Shown here: positions 25,985 through 53,000 of the stretch, piece by piece
Numbering within the stretch: position 1 is the first letter of the stretch
Layout: each line of letters opens with the position of its first letter
Assembly (NCBI GenBank): GCA_030522415.1
Contig: CM060104.1
Location: 16,625,229-16,689,228, forward strand
Source of the DNA: Channallabes apus
Taxonomy: Eukaryota > Chordata > Actinopteri > Siluriformes > Clariidae
Length of the DNA stretch: 64,000 nt
Direction: 5' to 3'
The notes under the pieces: model-generated
Database searches by the model: none
What the model saw: only the letters and a program-made list of their open reading frames with translations
What the model was told of the DNA's origin: nothing
Program-made: the position numbers and the translations under genes

Positions 25985-26225
25985 ATTCTTTGTCAACTAA
26001 TCAGGATCAAGAGGATTCAACCTCCTGTAATGAAGAACTGGGGGGAGGTAATACACAGGGGACTGTTAATGTATTCTTTTCTTTCCCCAGATAGATCTGG
26101 TATAATTTTTTACTCATTTTCATACGGAATGACTGGTAAAAGAAAACAAAACCTGTCAAAATGTGGTCCCCAGTGTACCAAAACAGTCAACAGGTAACAT
26201 TAGAAAACATTAAACATATCTTCTT

Positions 26226-40555
<14,330 letters not shown>

Positions 40556-40720
40556 CGCTGAAAAAGCTCTCTCCGCACCCCAGACTCCAGCAGCAACAAT
40601 CCCTCTAGCTGCATACAAGGCAACAAAATGGAGGCGGAAATAGTTTCCGGAAAACCCCGGAAATCCACGAGTCGAGGAGATTTTTGTTTTTGGTTGGATG
40701 TTGCTGTGAATCTGGAAATT
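40556..40720 (-). promoter_or_regulatory. ptbp2: ptbp2 5' UTR and TATA-less core promoter
   Basis: Upstream of the start codon the plus strand shows CAAAATGGAGGCGG (YY1-like initiator; 40625-40640) and two ETS/GABPA cores, CCGGAAAA and CCGGAAAT, at about 40647-40673. There is no TATA box. ETS plus YY1 near the start is typical of vertebrate housekeeping-type promoters. The transcription start is not determined; I expect it near 40,620-40,680. Confidence 0.55.
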
Positions 40721-41917
40721 CTTAGAACAATAAGAGATAGTTACATTCAACCTAGCATTTTCACATAGACTCTGCATTTAAGCTCTTCTGTTCCCTGCAA
40801 AATGTGTATTTATTATTTTATGTAGTTTTACCTTTATGATAGAAATAACAGGATTAATTAAGGTCATGGTTATTCACATAGGATATGGGTCTTCCATATT
40901 ACTGCAAAGAGCCATCGTGGTGTCAGGCCTTTATTCCAGGAAATTAGACGGTACACTTTATAGTTGATTGGAGACAAAGATGAACCAATAAAGAAATGGA
41001 GTGAGGTGTGAGAGGAATGAGAATGAGAGGCCTTTCTGCTCTCATCTCAAGTGGTGTCCTCGATCTGGGAGAGGCTTGGCAGGGCACAGGTGGACCTTTT
41101 CTCTGATGAAAAATTGACTCATAGATATCTGTAATGGATAAAACATCTCGCTTCCTCCTTCAGCAGATCTGCTGTCCCAAATGGAGGGAAAGTCTCAGAA
41201 AATTGCATTTTCCTTGTCAGAGTGTTGCTTGTCATGATCAGTGCGTGACTTAAAATAAAATTGGGAATTTTAAATGTCAAGATTATTGTAGGTGATATAT
41301 TATACAACAGTTAGTTCTGACCGAGTTTAAAATATAGAGTATAAAAGCACTGGGAGCGTTTAACTGTATACATCACTCTGGTCACCAGCATTAAACGAGC
41401 CATACAGACTCAATTTTGCATAAGTTAATATGATTCTTTAGGGTCCTAATGAAAAGTTTGTAATATACTTTAATTAAAAATTCTCAATTGTTCTGTAAAA
41501 AAAAACATTACTTTTACCTGGTAAAAAGTAGCTCTGTTCTCAGCAACCTGTTTCAGTACATGCTCCTTTAAATGTTAATGACCTCTACTGAACCCGCCCC
41601 CCAGTTCTGTGGGGCGTGTCTTCACAATACAAGTGGGGTATAGCTTTGACAACAGTTAAAAATATTTTAAAAACTGTTTTAAATAATTTTACATGATGTT
41701 AGAATTATTTTATATATAAAGGAGTTATTTCTACTCTCTTGCTCTCTTCCTCATAGATCTGATATTAACGTGTTAAATCTTCCCTGCTGCTATCTTCCTG
41801 TCTCCTCTTGCATCTGTTCATTCACGCTCACCTTCCCATACTCTGTCTCTCTCTCCCTCTCTCTCTCTCCCTCTCTCTCTCCCCCTCTGTCTCCATCCAC
41901 CTATCTTCCTCTCCTTT

Positions 41918-42144
41918 GATTCAAATTCAAATTTTATTTGTCACATACACAGTCATACACAGTATGATATGCAGTGAAATGCTTATACGACAGCCAGTGA
42001 CCTTAAAAAGAAAATAAAAGCTTATATGTAAGGAATAAATATCAATAAAAAGAAATACTAAAGAAAATAAATTTAACTAGTAAAATAGTTGTACAAATAT
42101 ACAATGTACAAATGAGGGCATAATAAAAATCTTACAAAATATAG

Positions 42145-42150
<6 letters not shown>
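41918..42150 (-). mobile_element. LINE 3' tail, inverted copy
   Basis: AAATTCAAATTTTATTTGTC then ACATACACAGTCATACACAG and CAGTGAAATGCTTATACGAC are the reverse complement of the tail at 45255-45596, including the terminal GAATTT repeats. Confidence 0.75.
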
Positions 42151-42187
<37 letters not shown>

Positions 42188-42192
42188 TTTAT

Positions 42193-42233
<41 letters not shown>

Positions 42234-42293
42234 TTTTATTATAAATATATATATATTTCCCCTATATTTTGTAAGATTTTTATTATGCACTCA
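42108..42293. repeat. long fold-back: 36-bp arms around (TA)n
   Basis: GAGGGCATAATAAAAATCTT then ACAAAATATAGGGG (42113-42147) is repeated inverted at 42259-42293. About 110 bp of (TA)n and ATTATTTTTATTAT separates the arms. Confidence 0.8.
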
Positions 42294-42382
42294 TATATAT
42301 ATATATATATATATATAGTTATATAGTTATATATGTATATAAAATTTTACATGTGAATCTGGTTGTAAAACTTTTTTTGACT

Positions 42383-42453
42383 TCCCAGACCAGGAATCGA
42401 ACTCGAGTTGCTGCACTGAGAGCGCCGTATCCTAACCACTAGACCACGGAGGA
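42383..42453 (-). pseudogene. tRNA-Glu(CUC)-like gene, acceptor stem damaged
   Basis: RNA-sense TGGTCTAGTGGTTAGGATAC has a perfect A box and GAGTTCGATTCC a good B box. The anticodon loop reads CTCTCAG (anticodon CUC). The 7-bp acceptor stem (TCCTCCG against TCTGGGA) pairs only partly, so it is probably a pseudogene or SINE head. Confidence 0.65.
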
Positions 42454-42843
42454 TTAATGGCTGCTGCTTGGAAATGCCAGCTATTCAACCCGCGACCTTA
42501 TACACGCGAAGCATTGTTTTTTTCGGGATCTCACCAGGACATTTACAATGGTTCATTTGTAGTAACATATGTCTATAGCACAGGCGTTTAGTCAAACATA
42601 TTTATTTTTTGCTGTTAATAAACAGAGACCTTTCTGACAGACAACGTGTGTGTGTGTGTGTGTCTGACTGTCATATAGATGCCGGGAATAGGACATCATA
42701 CACGCGAAGCATTGTGTGTGTGTGTGTGTGTGTGTGAGTCTCTCCTTATGTCAGAAAAGCTTACCGAAGCATAGCGCACTCGCCTCGTTACTAAACGAAC
42801 TTAAGAAAAACTTTATAAATATGTAGTGCAAAAAAAACATGTA

Positions 42844-42913
42844 CCTTAAGCAGGAATCGAACCTGGGTCTCCCACATGAAAGCACCGAATCCTAACCACT
42901 AGACCACCGCACT
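42844..42913 (-). pseudogene. tRNA-Glu(UUC)-like gene, acceptor stem lost
   Basis: RNA-sense TGGTCTAGTGGTTAGGATTC then loop CTTTCAT (anticodon UUC) and CAGGTTCGATTCCTG (intact T arm). The flanking 7-mers AGTGCGG and CTTAAGG do not pair. Confidence 0.65.
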
Positions 42914-42962
42914 ACTGCAAGGCTGCAACAAACAGCGCACCACACTCATGTAGGTGCCATTT

Positions 42963-43255
42963 TGCTCCAGTGTAGAAAAACAATGGCCGACGGCTCTTTT
43001 TTCACTCGGGGCGGGTCTTTGCTAAAACACAAGTGTCAATCAACTGTAGTAGGAGCGGCCTCTGTCGGTGTGACTTCACACCGACAGGCTTTTGAAAATG
43101 GCCTGATTTCAGAAGGGGCATCTTATATTATTAAATTAAAAGAAAATCGCTGGGCGGCTCTTTATCACTGTAGGGTGGTTGTGTACACACTCTCCTAACA
43201 CACAATGCAGTCCAAACAGCTTGAAAAAGTCCATGTAGCACCGTAGGTGCCCTTT
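42963..43255. repeat. GC-richer repeat-like segment with perfect palindrome
   Basis: Base composition and CpG content differ from the flanks. It contains CTGTCGGTGTGA-CT-TCACACCGACAG (43062-43087), and ends with AGCACCGTAGGTGCCCTTTA. It resembles fish MITE DNA, but I could not assign a family or find its other end with certainty (41490-41640 is a possible partner). Confidence 0.4.
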
Positions 43256-44119
43256 AATGAAAGTAGGTTGGTATGGTCCACAGTACTGGACAGAAGGGAG
43301 AGCAGCTGCCTGTCAAAACCTACATTAATAACAAGAAAACACACCTGAGAACATTGTCATCTTAAATAAATCTTTGTCTTCTAGTTCTCTAATCGGGGTT
43401 AGTTAGTTTCACCAGTCGCAAAAGTATATACAGTATGTTGGCAAAGAAAATAACTAGTTAAATAAACAAATCATAATCTGTTGAAAAAAAAGGTTTTTGT
43501 AGACCTGTTGTTTAAAAGTGATAAAACACTCGTACTTCTTTTGTTGTATCGAATGTCAGTATGGCTGTGTTATCTTCAGGCTAGATCTACATGCCTACAA
43601 TCTCACCGCAGCTGTGCTGATATTCAGTACAACAGTACTCCTTCTCTTGTGATATTGCTTAATTAGCAAACTCAAACCTACAAACCTGTGTATGTGTGTG
43701 TGTGTGTGTGTGAGGTAAAAGTTCTAGTAGGACGTTATATGCTAAGGATCCTCTGACCTGTTCTCACCACCTATGAGGATGAACTCCATGTATCACCTAT
43801 AGAAGTTAGTGAGTACTTACTTGGGAGCAGTTCTGCTTTGCTCTGTCTTCTTTGGAAGAAAAAGTGCTGACTACCGAAGACATGCACAGTATTCATGTCA
43901 GGTTCTTCAGATATTGTGGCTGACACCTTAGATGAAAACCTCTTCTAAGGTTTTAGAAATGGTGTTCATGAATCATTAGCGGTAAGTTATGCCATTTTCA
44001 TTTTCCCATTGCCCCAGAATATATGCTTTTGAGATTTGGTTTTCAGGCATTTGGTTTTCCACCTAGTACACAAATCCTAATCAACTACAGAGGAGGCAGC
44101 ACCACAGACCACTGTGTTT

Positions 44120-44440
44120 TCCCTTATCATCTAAATTATCAACTAATTATTAAACACTTCAAAATTCCAGTCAGGCTTTCTAGAGCATCAAAATAACGTT
44201 TTGATAATAAACGTGACAGAATAACGTTTGGACGATATATGGTTTTGTCACGCAGCCAGTGTGACTAAAAATGAGGTGTACACATGCAGACACTATACTG
44301 ACATTTTTCATGAGTGATGTAATTCTGCTGGCATATCTAAGATTGTCTGACTAACTTTGACTGGTCATAAATAATCTCATGATAATGTAGCCAGATTTTG
44401 CTGTGATGACACCACAAAATTATATATACACAGAAGTAGT
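44120..44440 (+). repeat. unclassified interspersed repeat, copy 1
   Basis: AACTAATTATTAAACACTTC, ATGAGGTGTACACATGCAGA, GAGTGATGTAATTCTGCTGG and GACTGGTCATAAATAATCTC all recur in the same order at 48300-48605. No transposase or tRNA-like head. Confidence 0.7.
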
Positions 44441-45254
44441 ATATTTAATAAATATTTATCCTATACACCCTAACACTGAAACAGACATGATGGTAGATTT
44501 ACATCAAATGCTAGACACCAGCAGAGGGTTTGTTGGTACAGTATGTGTGGTATTACCTGTTTATGGTACTATGTAGGCCAAACATTGGCCATTTAATCCC
44601 TGAGCTATTTGAGAGACTTCCTTGTCTAAACAGAATCTGTCCCACTGGATTTTGGACAATATCACAATTGCCTATAAGGCCCTAGAAGCCCATCTTTGAG
44701 AAGTGTCTCTTTCTTTTGGACAATGCAGGGATTCTGTGCTGCTTTTACCTTTGTCACAGTGCACTTTCCCCAGGTTCTACAAGGTTAATAGTGTCCCTGG
44801 TAGTGGGGAGTGCAGGGAGTTTGTGGATCATTTTAGATCATGTTGGTGACACACAGCTGCAGGGTTCAGTATTGAGCTCTGGTTACGATTGCAAATATCC
44901 ACTGGAACTCTGACCAGGACAAAGTGGTTTCTTAGGTTGGATAAATAGAGTATACTGTATGTATTATAAATTATATTAATTCTGTTGAATTAACGTATTA
45001 GTCTATGTATTAATTGTGCCGCATAGACTGTAGAAGCTTTAAATTATACCTGATGAAATGTAGAAACAAAAGGCAGAGGATAGACTAAAAACAAACTGAT
45101 TGTAGTTGCCACTGAATGATAAGATGAAGACATTTGATCGAGGTCAAAGAAAGTCAGTCAGTTCGTTGAATGCAGGAGCATCATGTACCTTGTTGCTTTG
45201 CTCTAACCCTGTGTATGAATTATTTGTCATTATAGTGTTTTCAGGATTTCTACC

Positions 45255-45596
45255 GCAGAACGTAGACATATGCATCATACATCTGGACAATTGCACATGT
45301 CACCTTTCATGCATATTTGCACAACCACTGACACTTTAATACCATATTTCTATATTTTTGCAATATTTTATTATGCCCTTATGCACAGTTAATTTTACAA
45401 ATCTTACTAGTTAAAATTATTTCTTTAGTATTTCCTTTTATTGATTATTTATTTTACGTACAAGATTTTATTTTCTTATTTTCTTTTTTTTAAGGTCACT
45501 GGCGGTCGTATAAAAGCATTTCACTGCATATTATACTGTGTATGATTGTGTATGTGACTAATAAAATTTGAATTTGAATTTGAATTTGAATTTATG
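45255..45596 (+). mobile_element. LINE 3' end with (GAATTT)n tail
   Basis: ATCTGGACAATTGCACATGT, AAGGTCACTGGCGGTCGTAT then AAAAGCATTTCACTGCATAT, ending AATAAAATTTGAATTTGAAT and further GAATTT units. This is the most complete of three copies in the window. Confidence 0.75.
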
Positions 45597-45692
45597 CATC
45601 ATAAAGTAAACTGGCTACACATAGCCCACGATATTAACAATTGTTTTAAACCAAAAATTATTCATTAGGCATAATATTGCAAAAGTTTGCGT

Positions 45693-46232
45693 AATGGCAG
45701 CACAGTTGTTTAATGGTTAGCACTGTGGCCTGGTCGTTTATGGTCGATTTGTTAAGTAGGGCAGGGCGTGCTCAGTGGTTAAGGCATTGTACTACTAATC
45801 AGAAGATCCCAGGTTCAAAGACCAGCACCACAAAGTTGCCACTGTCAGGTCCTTGAGCAAGACCCTCAACCCTCAACTGCTCAAATGTTTAGTGAAATAA
45901 ATATGTAAGTCGTTCTAGAGGAATTGACCAAATTTCATAAACGTAGATGTACTGTATGTCCTGCCTGTGGGTGTGTAGGCATGGAGTTTGCACGGTATCC
46001 CCATGCTTGTTGGGTTTTCTCCTAAAGGCATGCTTGTTGGGTTTTCTCCAAAAGACATGCAGAGTAGGCTAATTGGTGTTTCCAAATGTGTGTGAATGTG
46101 TGTTCTTGTGATCTGTGATGAATTGGCACCTGCTCCAGGGTGTGCCCTTGAATCCCCTGCGATAGGCTTCAGATTTCCAGTGACAACGTACAGGATGAGC
46201 AGTATAAAGAATGAGTGAGTTTGCTGTAACAA
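45693..46232 (+). mobile_element. V-SINE split by a second tRNA-derived SINE
   Basis: The head GGCAGCACAGTTGTTTAATG then GTTAGCACTGTGGCC and the body GGCATGGAGTTTGCACGG to AGAATGAGTGAGT are V-SINE. The insert at about 45756-45960 is another SINE: CGTGCTCAGTGGTTAAGGCA (A box), CCCAGGTTCAAAGACC (B box) and an L2-type tail GTAAGTCGTTCT. A 24-bp duplication (GGCATGCTTGTTGGG twice) lies near 46003-46047. Confidence 0.75.
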
Positions 46233-46668
46233 ATTCTTTCTGCTTCATTGTTATGAACATTTTAATCGGACTAGTGTGACAAATAGAAAGCACGCTACAA
46301 TCCACGTCATTAGTTCATATTATTGTCATGTTACTGTGGTTATGTGCAACTAGAAGCCCCAGGTGAAATGAATGTCTGCTTATCTTTACAGTCTTAGATT
46401 GAAATTAAAAATGACATTTGCCCAAACACAGAGCTATATCTTCCCTGGCTACTGTGTCAGAATTAGCGTATGAGAGCCAACAGAGGAAAAAGGAAATCAG
46501 AAAACTATCAGTTGCTTACCAAATCTAAACAATTTAACAGGGATCTGTTTTGAAAATGAAATTTTTATAATTTTTGGCAAGTCTGATTGGTCTCTAGTGT
46601 ACGTGCAACTTAGGGCTCAGCTCTGGAGTTGCATTTTATTTGGCCAAAATAAATTTAGTGCATTCATG

Positions 46669-46707
<39 letters not shown>

Positions 46708-47710
46708 ACAGTAAGTACAAAAGCTCAAGTGTGGCTGTATTCTGACTGTCTATGACTCAAGTTCAAATCCAAAGCAGTAAGAGTTACTATTTTAAAGTGC
46801 ATGTTTCTTAAGATAGTTTGGTAAATTTACCACAGCAAGTTTAAGTTGCATGCCTAAGCAGGATAAATCTTCGTGATAGCAGTTTTGAGAAGTATGTATC
46901 AGATAATTTGTGTGCAACTCTTTAAGCCAATAATGATGATATCCTAAAGTTAACTTGTTTGGTGGTGTAAAATTTAAAATGGGACTCACATGGAACTACA
47001 ACTCTGGTCTGCCTACTTTTTAGGAGATAAAGATGGATAGGCTAGCAGCCTCCATGCTAATGGCTTACCTAGCATTATTTATTATTACTCTTAGTTGTGT
47101 TTTAACATGCATATTGCTGAACACTGAGGATTCCATTGTGAATGAAAACTTAAATATAAAGACATTAATTAGTTTACTATTGAAGAACCTTTTGCTCCCA
47201 ATTTTATTTGTCAGAAATGAATTGAAAAGCCTCAAATTGGGTGTGAAATACTTTATAATCTCCTGAACACTTTCCTCCCAACCATTTCCAGTCTCTGCAT
47301 TCTGATTGGTCAGGAAAACGCACTTTTGCAAAGGAACAATTTTGGGATAGTTACTTTAAATTGCAACAGCATTTGCACTTTCTCCAAAAGACATTTTGGA
47401 GACCTTTAAATAATATATTCACTTGTGTAAAATGAAGCGTAATATGTGAGCTTTAAGGCACACAACAACAAAGTTGTTTACATAAAGAAAATTAATTGTA
47501 ATATAATAAATCTAATCCAATCTAATCTAACCTAATTACTTTGAGATACCAAATTGTGCTAACTGTGTGTCTGTTTTTGACAGTAACACTTATACAATTG
47601 ATGAAATGCAGCAGCAGCTCCAATCTAATATTAGGCATTAGAAGTTAAATAAGGAAAAGGTATGCTTTTTTTTGTATTTTTATTAAATAAATTATATATA
47701 TACACACACA

Positions 47711-48250
47711 CACTACCGTTTGTTTGGGGTCACTTTCTAACTCCATGATGGTTCCTGATTTTTATTTCTTTCTACATTGTAAAGGAATGCTGAAGGCGTC
47801 CAAAAATGCATTAATCTCCTTTGAACAGTTGATATTGAGATGTTTCTGCTACTTCTGCTCTGTAAAGACTTCATAACGCCTCTAATCCGAGGTGCTGTTA
47901 ATTGGTGATTTTTCAGGCTGATAACTCTAAATGAACTTCTCGTCTGCAGCAGAGGTAGGTTTTGGTCTCGTCCTCCTGGGACGGCCTTCATGAGAGACAG
48001 TTTCATTATGGTGCTTGATGGATTTTGCAAATGCACTTGACAATACTGTTCTTGCAAGAATTATTACAGAAAGGCTGACCTCTGTGTCTTAAAATAACAA
48101 CTAACTGTTGTTTTTGTTGTTGTTACGTAATTACCTAATTCCATATGTGTTATTTTATAGTTTTGAAATCCCCAGTATTGTTGGAGAATGTAGAAAATAA
48201 ATCACTAAACAAAAACAAAGAAATTTGCAAGTGACCCCAAACAAAAGTGA
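47711..48250 (-). mobile_element. non-autonomous Tc1-like element, copy 2
   Basis: Begins CACTACCGTTTGTTTGGGGT and ends AAGTGACCCCAAACAAAAGT. It shares its whole interior with 6504-6990. The minus-strand translation contains LTAPRIRGVM and ISISTVQRRLMH, resembling the helix-turn-helix part of a Tc1 transposase; the catalytic domain is absent. Confidence 0.75.
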
Positions 48251-48299
48251 ATCCCTCACTTCCTACACTTCGCCTTCACTACGCACTGCTGCATTTCCC

Positions 48300-48605
48300 C
48301 CCAACTAATTATTAAACCTCTCAAAATTTCAGTCCGTGATTTTAGACCATCAAATAGACAGAATAACATTTGTACATTTGTATATGGTGTCAAAGTGTGG
48401 CTAAGAATGAGGTGTACAAATGCAGACACAATGCTGACAGGTCACATGAGTGATGTAATTTTTCTGGCATTGGCAAGATATTTTGACTAAGTCTGACTGG
48501 TCATAAGTGATGTCAGTGTAATGTGACCCAGAGCAGCCAGATTTTGCCATCATGTCCCTGACACCACAGGATTATATATCCATAGAAACTGGTTGTATGT
48601 CAGCT
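48300..48605 (+). repeat. unclassified interspersed repeat, copy 2
   Basis: Direct-orientation partner of 44120-44440 with about 75-80% identity by eye (AACTAATTATTAAACCTCTC, ATGAGGTGTACAAATGCAGA, GAGTGATGTAATTTTTCTGG). It starts about 50 bp beyond the Tc1-like copy 2. Confidence 0.7.
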
Positions 48606-50008
48606 GTCTTGTTGCTACTTGTACTTTCCTGGAGTCGCTTCACATTGAAATGAGTGATAGCTGAGATGCTGCCAGTCTAAGAAAAAGTGCATGTATTACC
48701 ACAGTAAGTGACAGGGAGCTCACCACATTCGATCAACAACCTTCAAGAGAAGCCATTCAAATACAGTGCTAGACTGAATTAAATTGCTGTGTAAACATCA
48801 GTTGTATCACACTTACAGTATATTAAGATCTATGAGATCATCTAAAATAGCATTTTACCATAAATGCCGAGCTCCAAAGGGATTTAATAGTAACAACAGG
48901 TTGAATGAACCTCTCCTTGCTGGTGTAATGGTAATTACCCCAACCTGACAGGAAAAAAGCAGTATTTGTATATAATTGCTTACAAACTCTCATCAATATG
49001 CAGACCCATCCGTATCATGCAATGAGTGTCACCTTTTCATTGTTCACCGTGAAACCTGCATAACCACTCACTTGAACAACTCAACCTTTAATAAAAATGA
49101 TGACTACCATTTTCTTTAATTGCTTAAACGGTATTGCTTCTACTATGATTATAAAACTGCATTGATTTCCAATTTTCTGCATATATATTGCTGCATCCTA
49201 GCAGCTACTGAGAACACTGGCCTGCCATTACTGCCCAACAGTGCTGAATTGATGTGTTGATGGTTATGCTACTCACTGTAGTTCCAATTTAGTGCTCGAT
49301 TGAATGCATTTATCTTGCTGCTGCTTTCTGATGAGTACAAATTTGTGACAACAAAATCCTGCACGTGCAGATGCAGAGTATTTGATCATACTGTGCAGAT
49401 GTTTTGCTTTACCTTCTGATGGAAATAAGCACAGCATAGCCCATAACACTTTTTCTGTTATTGTATATCAGTCCATGATTTTTGAGGGGTAAACGTTTCA
49501 AAACATATTTTGTTACTATTTGTATCAGAGTCATTACATATTCCTGATTATATTAAACATGTTTAAGTTTATCTTTGTTATTTAACGCATTGTTTCATAA
49601 GATCAAGTATATGTTTATAAATCTTTAATCACTCACTATTGGACTTTTCTGCTGACCTTCAGAAAAACACTCAATGCCCCATTGAACATTCAAAGCAGAA
49701 AATTTGGTATAATCCACTGTAGGGATGCACTGAAAATAAAGCAAGACAGAGGAAATATGAAATGAGGGATCCTCCCAGATGGGCAAAATCTGGATTTACT
49801 TTTATTGCAGTTTGCTCTGCTGGTGAGTTTGTTAGATTATTTTGGAAGATGGGATTTTGCATCAATTGAGGTTTATAAATACTGACACACTGGGCATCAT
49901 TGCAAGGTTATGATCAAATATTTATATGCTGGTGTTGCAATAGAGAATGTGCTGAGCTGAAGGACACCCTCATGGGTGTCTGTCCACACATGAAAAAAAT
50001 TAATCTGT

Positions 50009-50075
<67 letters not shown>

Positions 50076-53000
50076 TGTATATGTTTATATACTGTATATG
50101 TATATAATTGCACACTCATAAGTGCGTTTTTAAAAATGTACAGCGTCATCTGTAAAATTTTGACATGAACTAATTTCTTCAAGGTCGATTTTTTATATAT
50201 AAGTGTTTTCCATTTCAATTTTAAAGTAGCATATATTCTCATCCCATGGGCCGATTGCGATGAAACAAAACTTCATGCTTGGCCATGTAGAGCTGTGAAA
50301 ACCCCATAAAAATTCATCAAGGAGTTTTTAGGTGATTTGTGCACAAACAAACAGACAAAAATAAAAAATAAACATCTTGATATGTTCTATAACTCTTGTT
50401 TTGTTCCCCAAAATAATATCTTCTATGATAATATCTTCAATGTACAGACACACCAATATTTTGAACACTTACATTACACATACCATGGTAAATCAACAAA
50501 CTAATAGTGTCTTTTCTTTCAGGAAAAAGAAACTCACAGAATGACAACAAAGTATTATGATTCATCTTTTCATTTCAGTACTGTATATTTTGGTGTATAC
50601 TAGTAATACTATAATTCTAGTTCATTTATTTGTTTAATATATCATCAATGTCCAAAATGTATACGTTGTTATTCTCAAATGTATGCCCCTTGACTTTTAA
50701 ATGAAGGTTCATCACTGATTCTGGTCCTGAGGTTTTCCTCCTGCTCTGTCAAGACATCGTCTTGTGTAAAGACTGTTTGCTTTCTCCAGCATTGAGGTCT
50801 GAGCACTCTTCACTGCACTGGACTGCATACACTTTAAAGAAGAGTGGAAGAAGACAGCTCCCTTTGCATCAGAAGCACCGTCAACTCCAGACCAGCTCTG
50901 GTCTCTAATGAACATATGTCTAAGCAATGCCTACTTTAATACATTATGACTTCTACAAACAGAAAGAATGCTGTGCCGTGGGTTTTAGTGTCAACCATTG
51001 TTGTCAACCTGTACAGAGAAGAAGTGGGGAAGAAAACATCTTGTCTTGATGGTATCTTGGTGGTGTATAAGGGGATGTGTGTCTTTGTGGATCTTAGAAA
51101 ACAAAATAAATGCATGTTCATGATGAGTGGTTTAGAAACTTCTTATTGAAACTGTATTAATGTGTATTTTATTTACACTTTTATTTAAGAAAGTCAGAGT
51201 ATTTCCCTTGGAGCTCTCCATCCTACTCCTTACTGTATGTGCTTTATACAGTATCAGGGTGTACAGTATATAATTCTGTAATTTATAAAGCCTAGACTGG
51301 TGATTATTAGGATAGAAAGGTAATTTGTTTCTATTTTTATTCTATTTATATGATTCCCCAATACCCCTCTTAGAGGCCCAAACATTTAAAGAGTAATATA
51401 ATTATGTTTCTTCCAAAGTAGCCCAAACAATGTTTGCACAGCTGCACCTCTAGCCAGCCTTATCATTATGAAAATGAGATGAAAACAGAAAGCTTTAAGC
51501 TGTCTCCAGTCTAATATGGACCATCACCTCCATTGCAGAGACATGTTGACAGAAACCAAGCACTAAATCTACACTGATGAAGTGTACTATCTTTGACTTC
51601 TAAAATATATATTATTCCTGCCTTCACTGTTGCTTCTTATTGGTGTCATAATTCATGTTGTAAAAAATCTAGCAAAGTCAGCTGAAGGTAAAATGTTTGT
51701 ACATTTCAGAATCTTCAAACATGAGACGATGGTTGCTAGGACAGTAAACCTGAGCAGGGGCAAGTGAGGGTGGAAGTCAACCTGGATGCAGTGACAATGG
51801 TCCTGGTAGAGTTCAAAAGGGTAAAAAGGGGATTCATTCAGTAATCTAATGCAACCCTAAAACACAGTGAAGATGGCACAGTGGATTGTGGATCTGTGAA
51901 TGTGTGGCAGACACAACCCAGTGAGGAAATTGGATATGTTCAGAACTGTGAGTGAAGTGTGGCTGAGTGTGAGCAGGCCCCAAGCATGGCTATTACAGAC
52001 TGAGGTAGAGAAGATGGGGGCAGTGACCTCTTAAAGCCACACTAAACAGAGCAATAAGAGTACAGCCGAGATACAATAACTCTCCCCATGGCTAAGGGGA
52101 GTTTTCAATTCTTACAAATTGTGAAGCTATTACAATTGAAAATGTATGTCTATATATATCTACACCAAAATCTACAGTATACTACAGTATATACTGTGTA
52201 TAAATATGAAAAATTCCATAAATCACAGAGAAAACATTAATATAATACCAAAATGTAAAACATTAAAAGCTTTTATTGTTTATGTTGTACTATATAAAGC
52301 ATAGTGGTGAGGAATAAGGGTTTACAGATTATATTTACAATACACTAACATGGACAAGAATATACAGAGAACGCACAAAATACAGAGTACATACAGGGAA
52401 TATAGTGACTATAATTATTGCACATTATAAAGGGATGCAATTATAGGGTTTTTGTAGTTAGGTCATTAGTTCAGCATTCTAAGGTTTTAACTACGTAAAG
52501 AATGGTTTGCAGAAAATTGTAAAAAAAAAAAAAAAAAAAAAAGTTTTAATTTGTCTCCCTGCTGACTTGCAGTCATTAAACAGAACAAGGCCCACAGTTT
52601 GTAATCAGGTTAGAAGAATTCTTAACATCTTCAGAGATATATAGTGCAGGGCCAGTGAGCCCACCTGCATGACATACAAGTATTTCATTAATAATAATCA
52701 GGGCTATTTCCATCAATTTAATATGCAGGTGCATCAGAATGCCAATAGAGAAATCATTAATGCTCCTGCTAATAGCTTGTAATTGGTAAGTTTAATCCTA
52801 TAATGTTCAACCTGATACTAAAACATAAAATGAAAGGTGATCTGGGTAATTTACGATGCGTAAAGTTGCTGTTATCCCTGAATAAAGAAGACAAGAAAAG
52901 CTCTGGGCCTTTATGTTGTATTATGTGGTGAATTGCCTTGATTTTATTCCCTTTTACCTGATTGAATTTTTTTCCCATCAAACAAAGTGTAGGTTTTCAC

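Larger units (their letters stand above)
24749..26225 (-). other. ptbp2: ptbp2 3' UTR (end point inferred)
   Basis: No reading frame continues past the TAA. AATAAA signals occur on the minus strand at 24948-24943 and 24754-24749, implying a 3' UTR of about 1.3-1.5 kb. It holds seed matches for miR-124 (25977-25984 and 25361-25367) and miR-133 (25372-25380), a Pumilio-like TGTATATA near 25690, and a CU-rich stretch at 24855-24925. Which poly(A) site is used cannot be seen from sequence. Confidence 0.6.

Noticed and set aside
42640..42740. CRISPR-like spacing of TG tracts and repeated TACACGCGAAGCATTG
   Set aside because: Only two copies with a microsatellite between them in a vertebrate genome; not an array.
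50712..51149. Frames of 71 and 67 codons suggesting a small gene
   Set aside because: No splice-site support, family motif or codon pattern; treated as intergenic.
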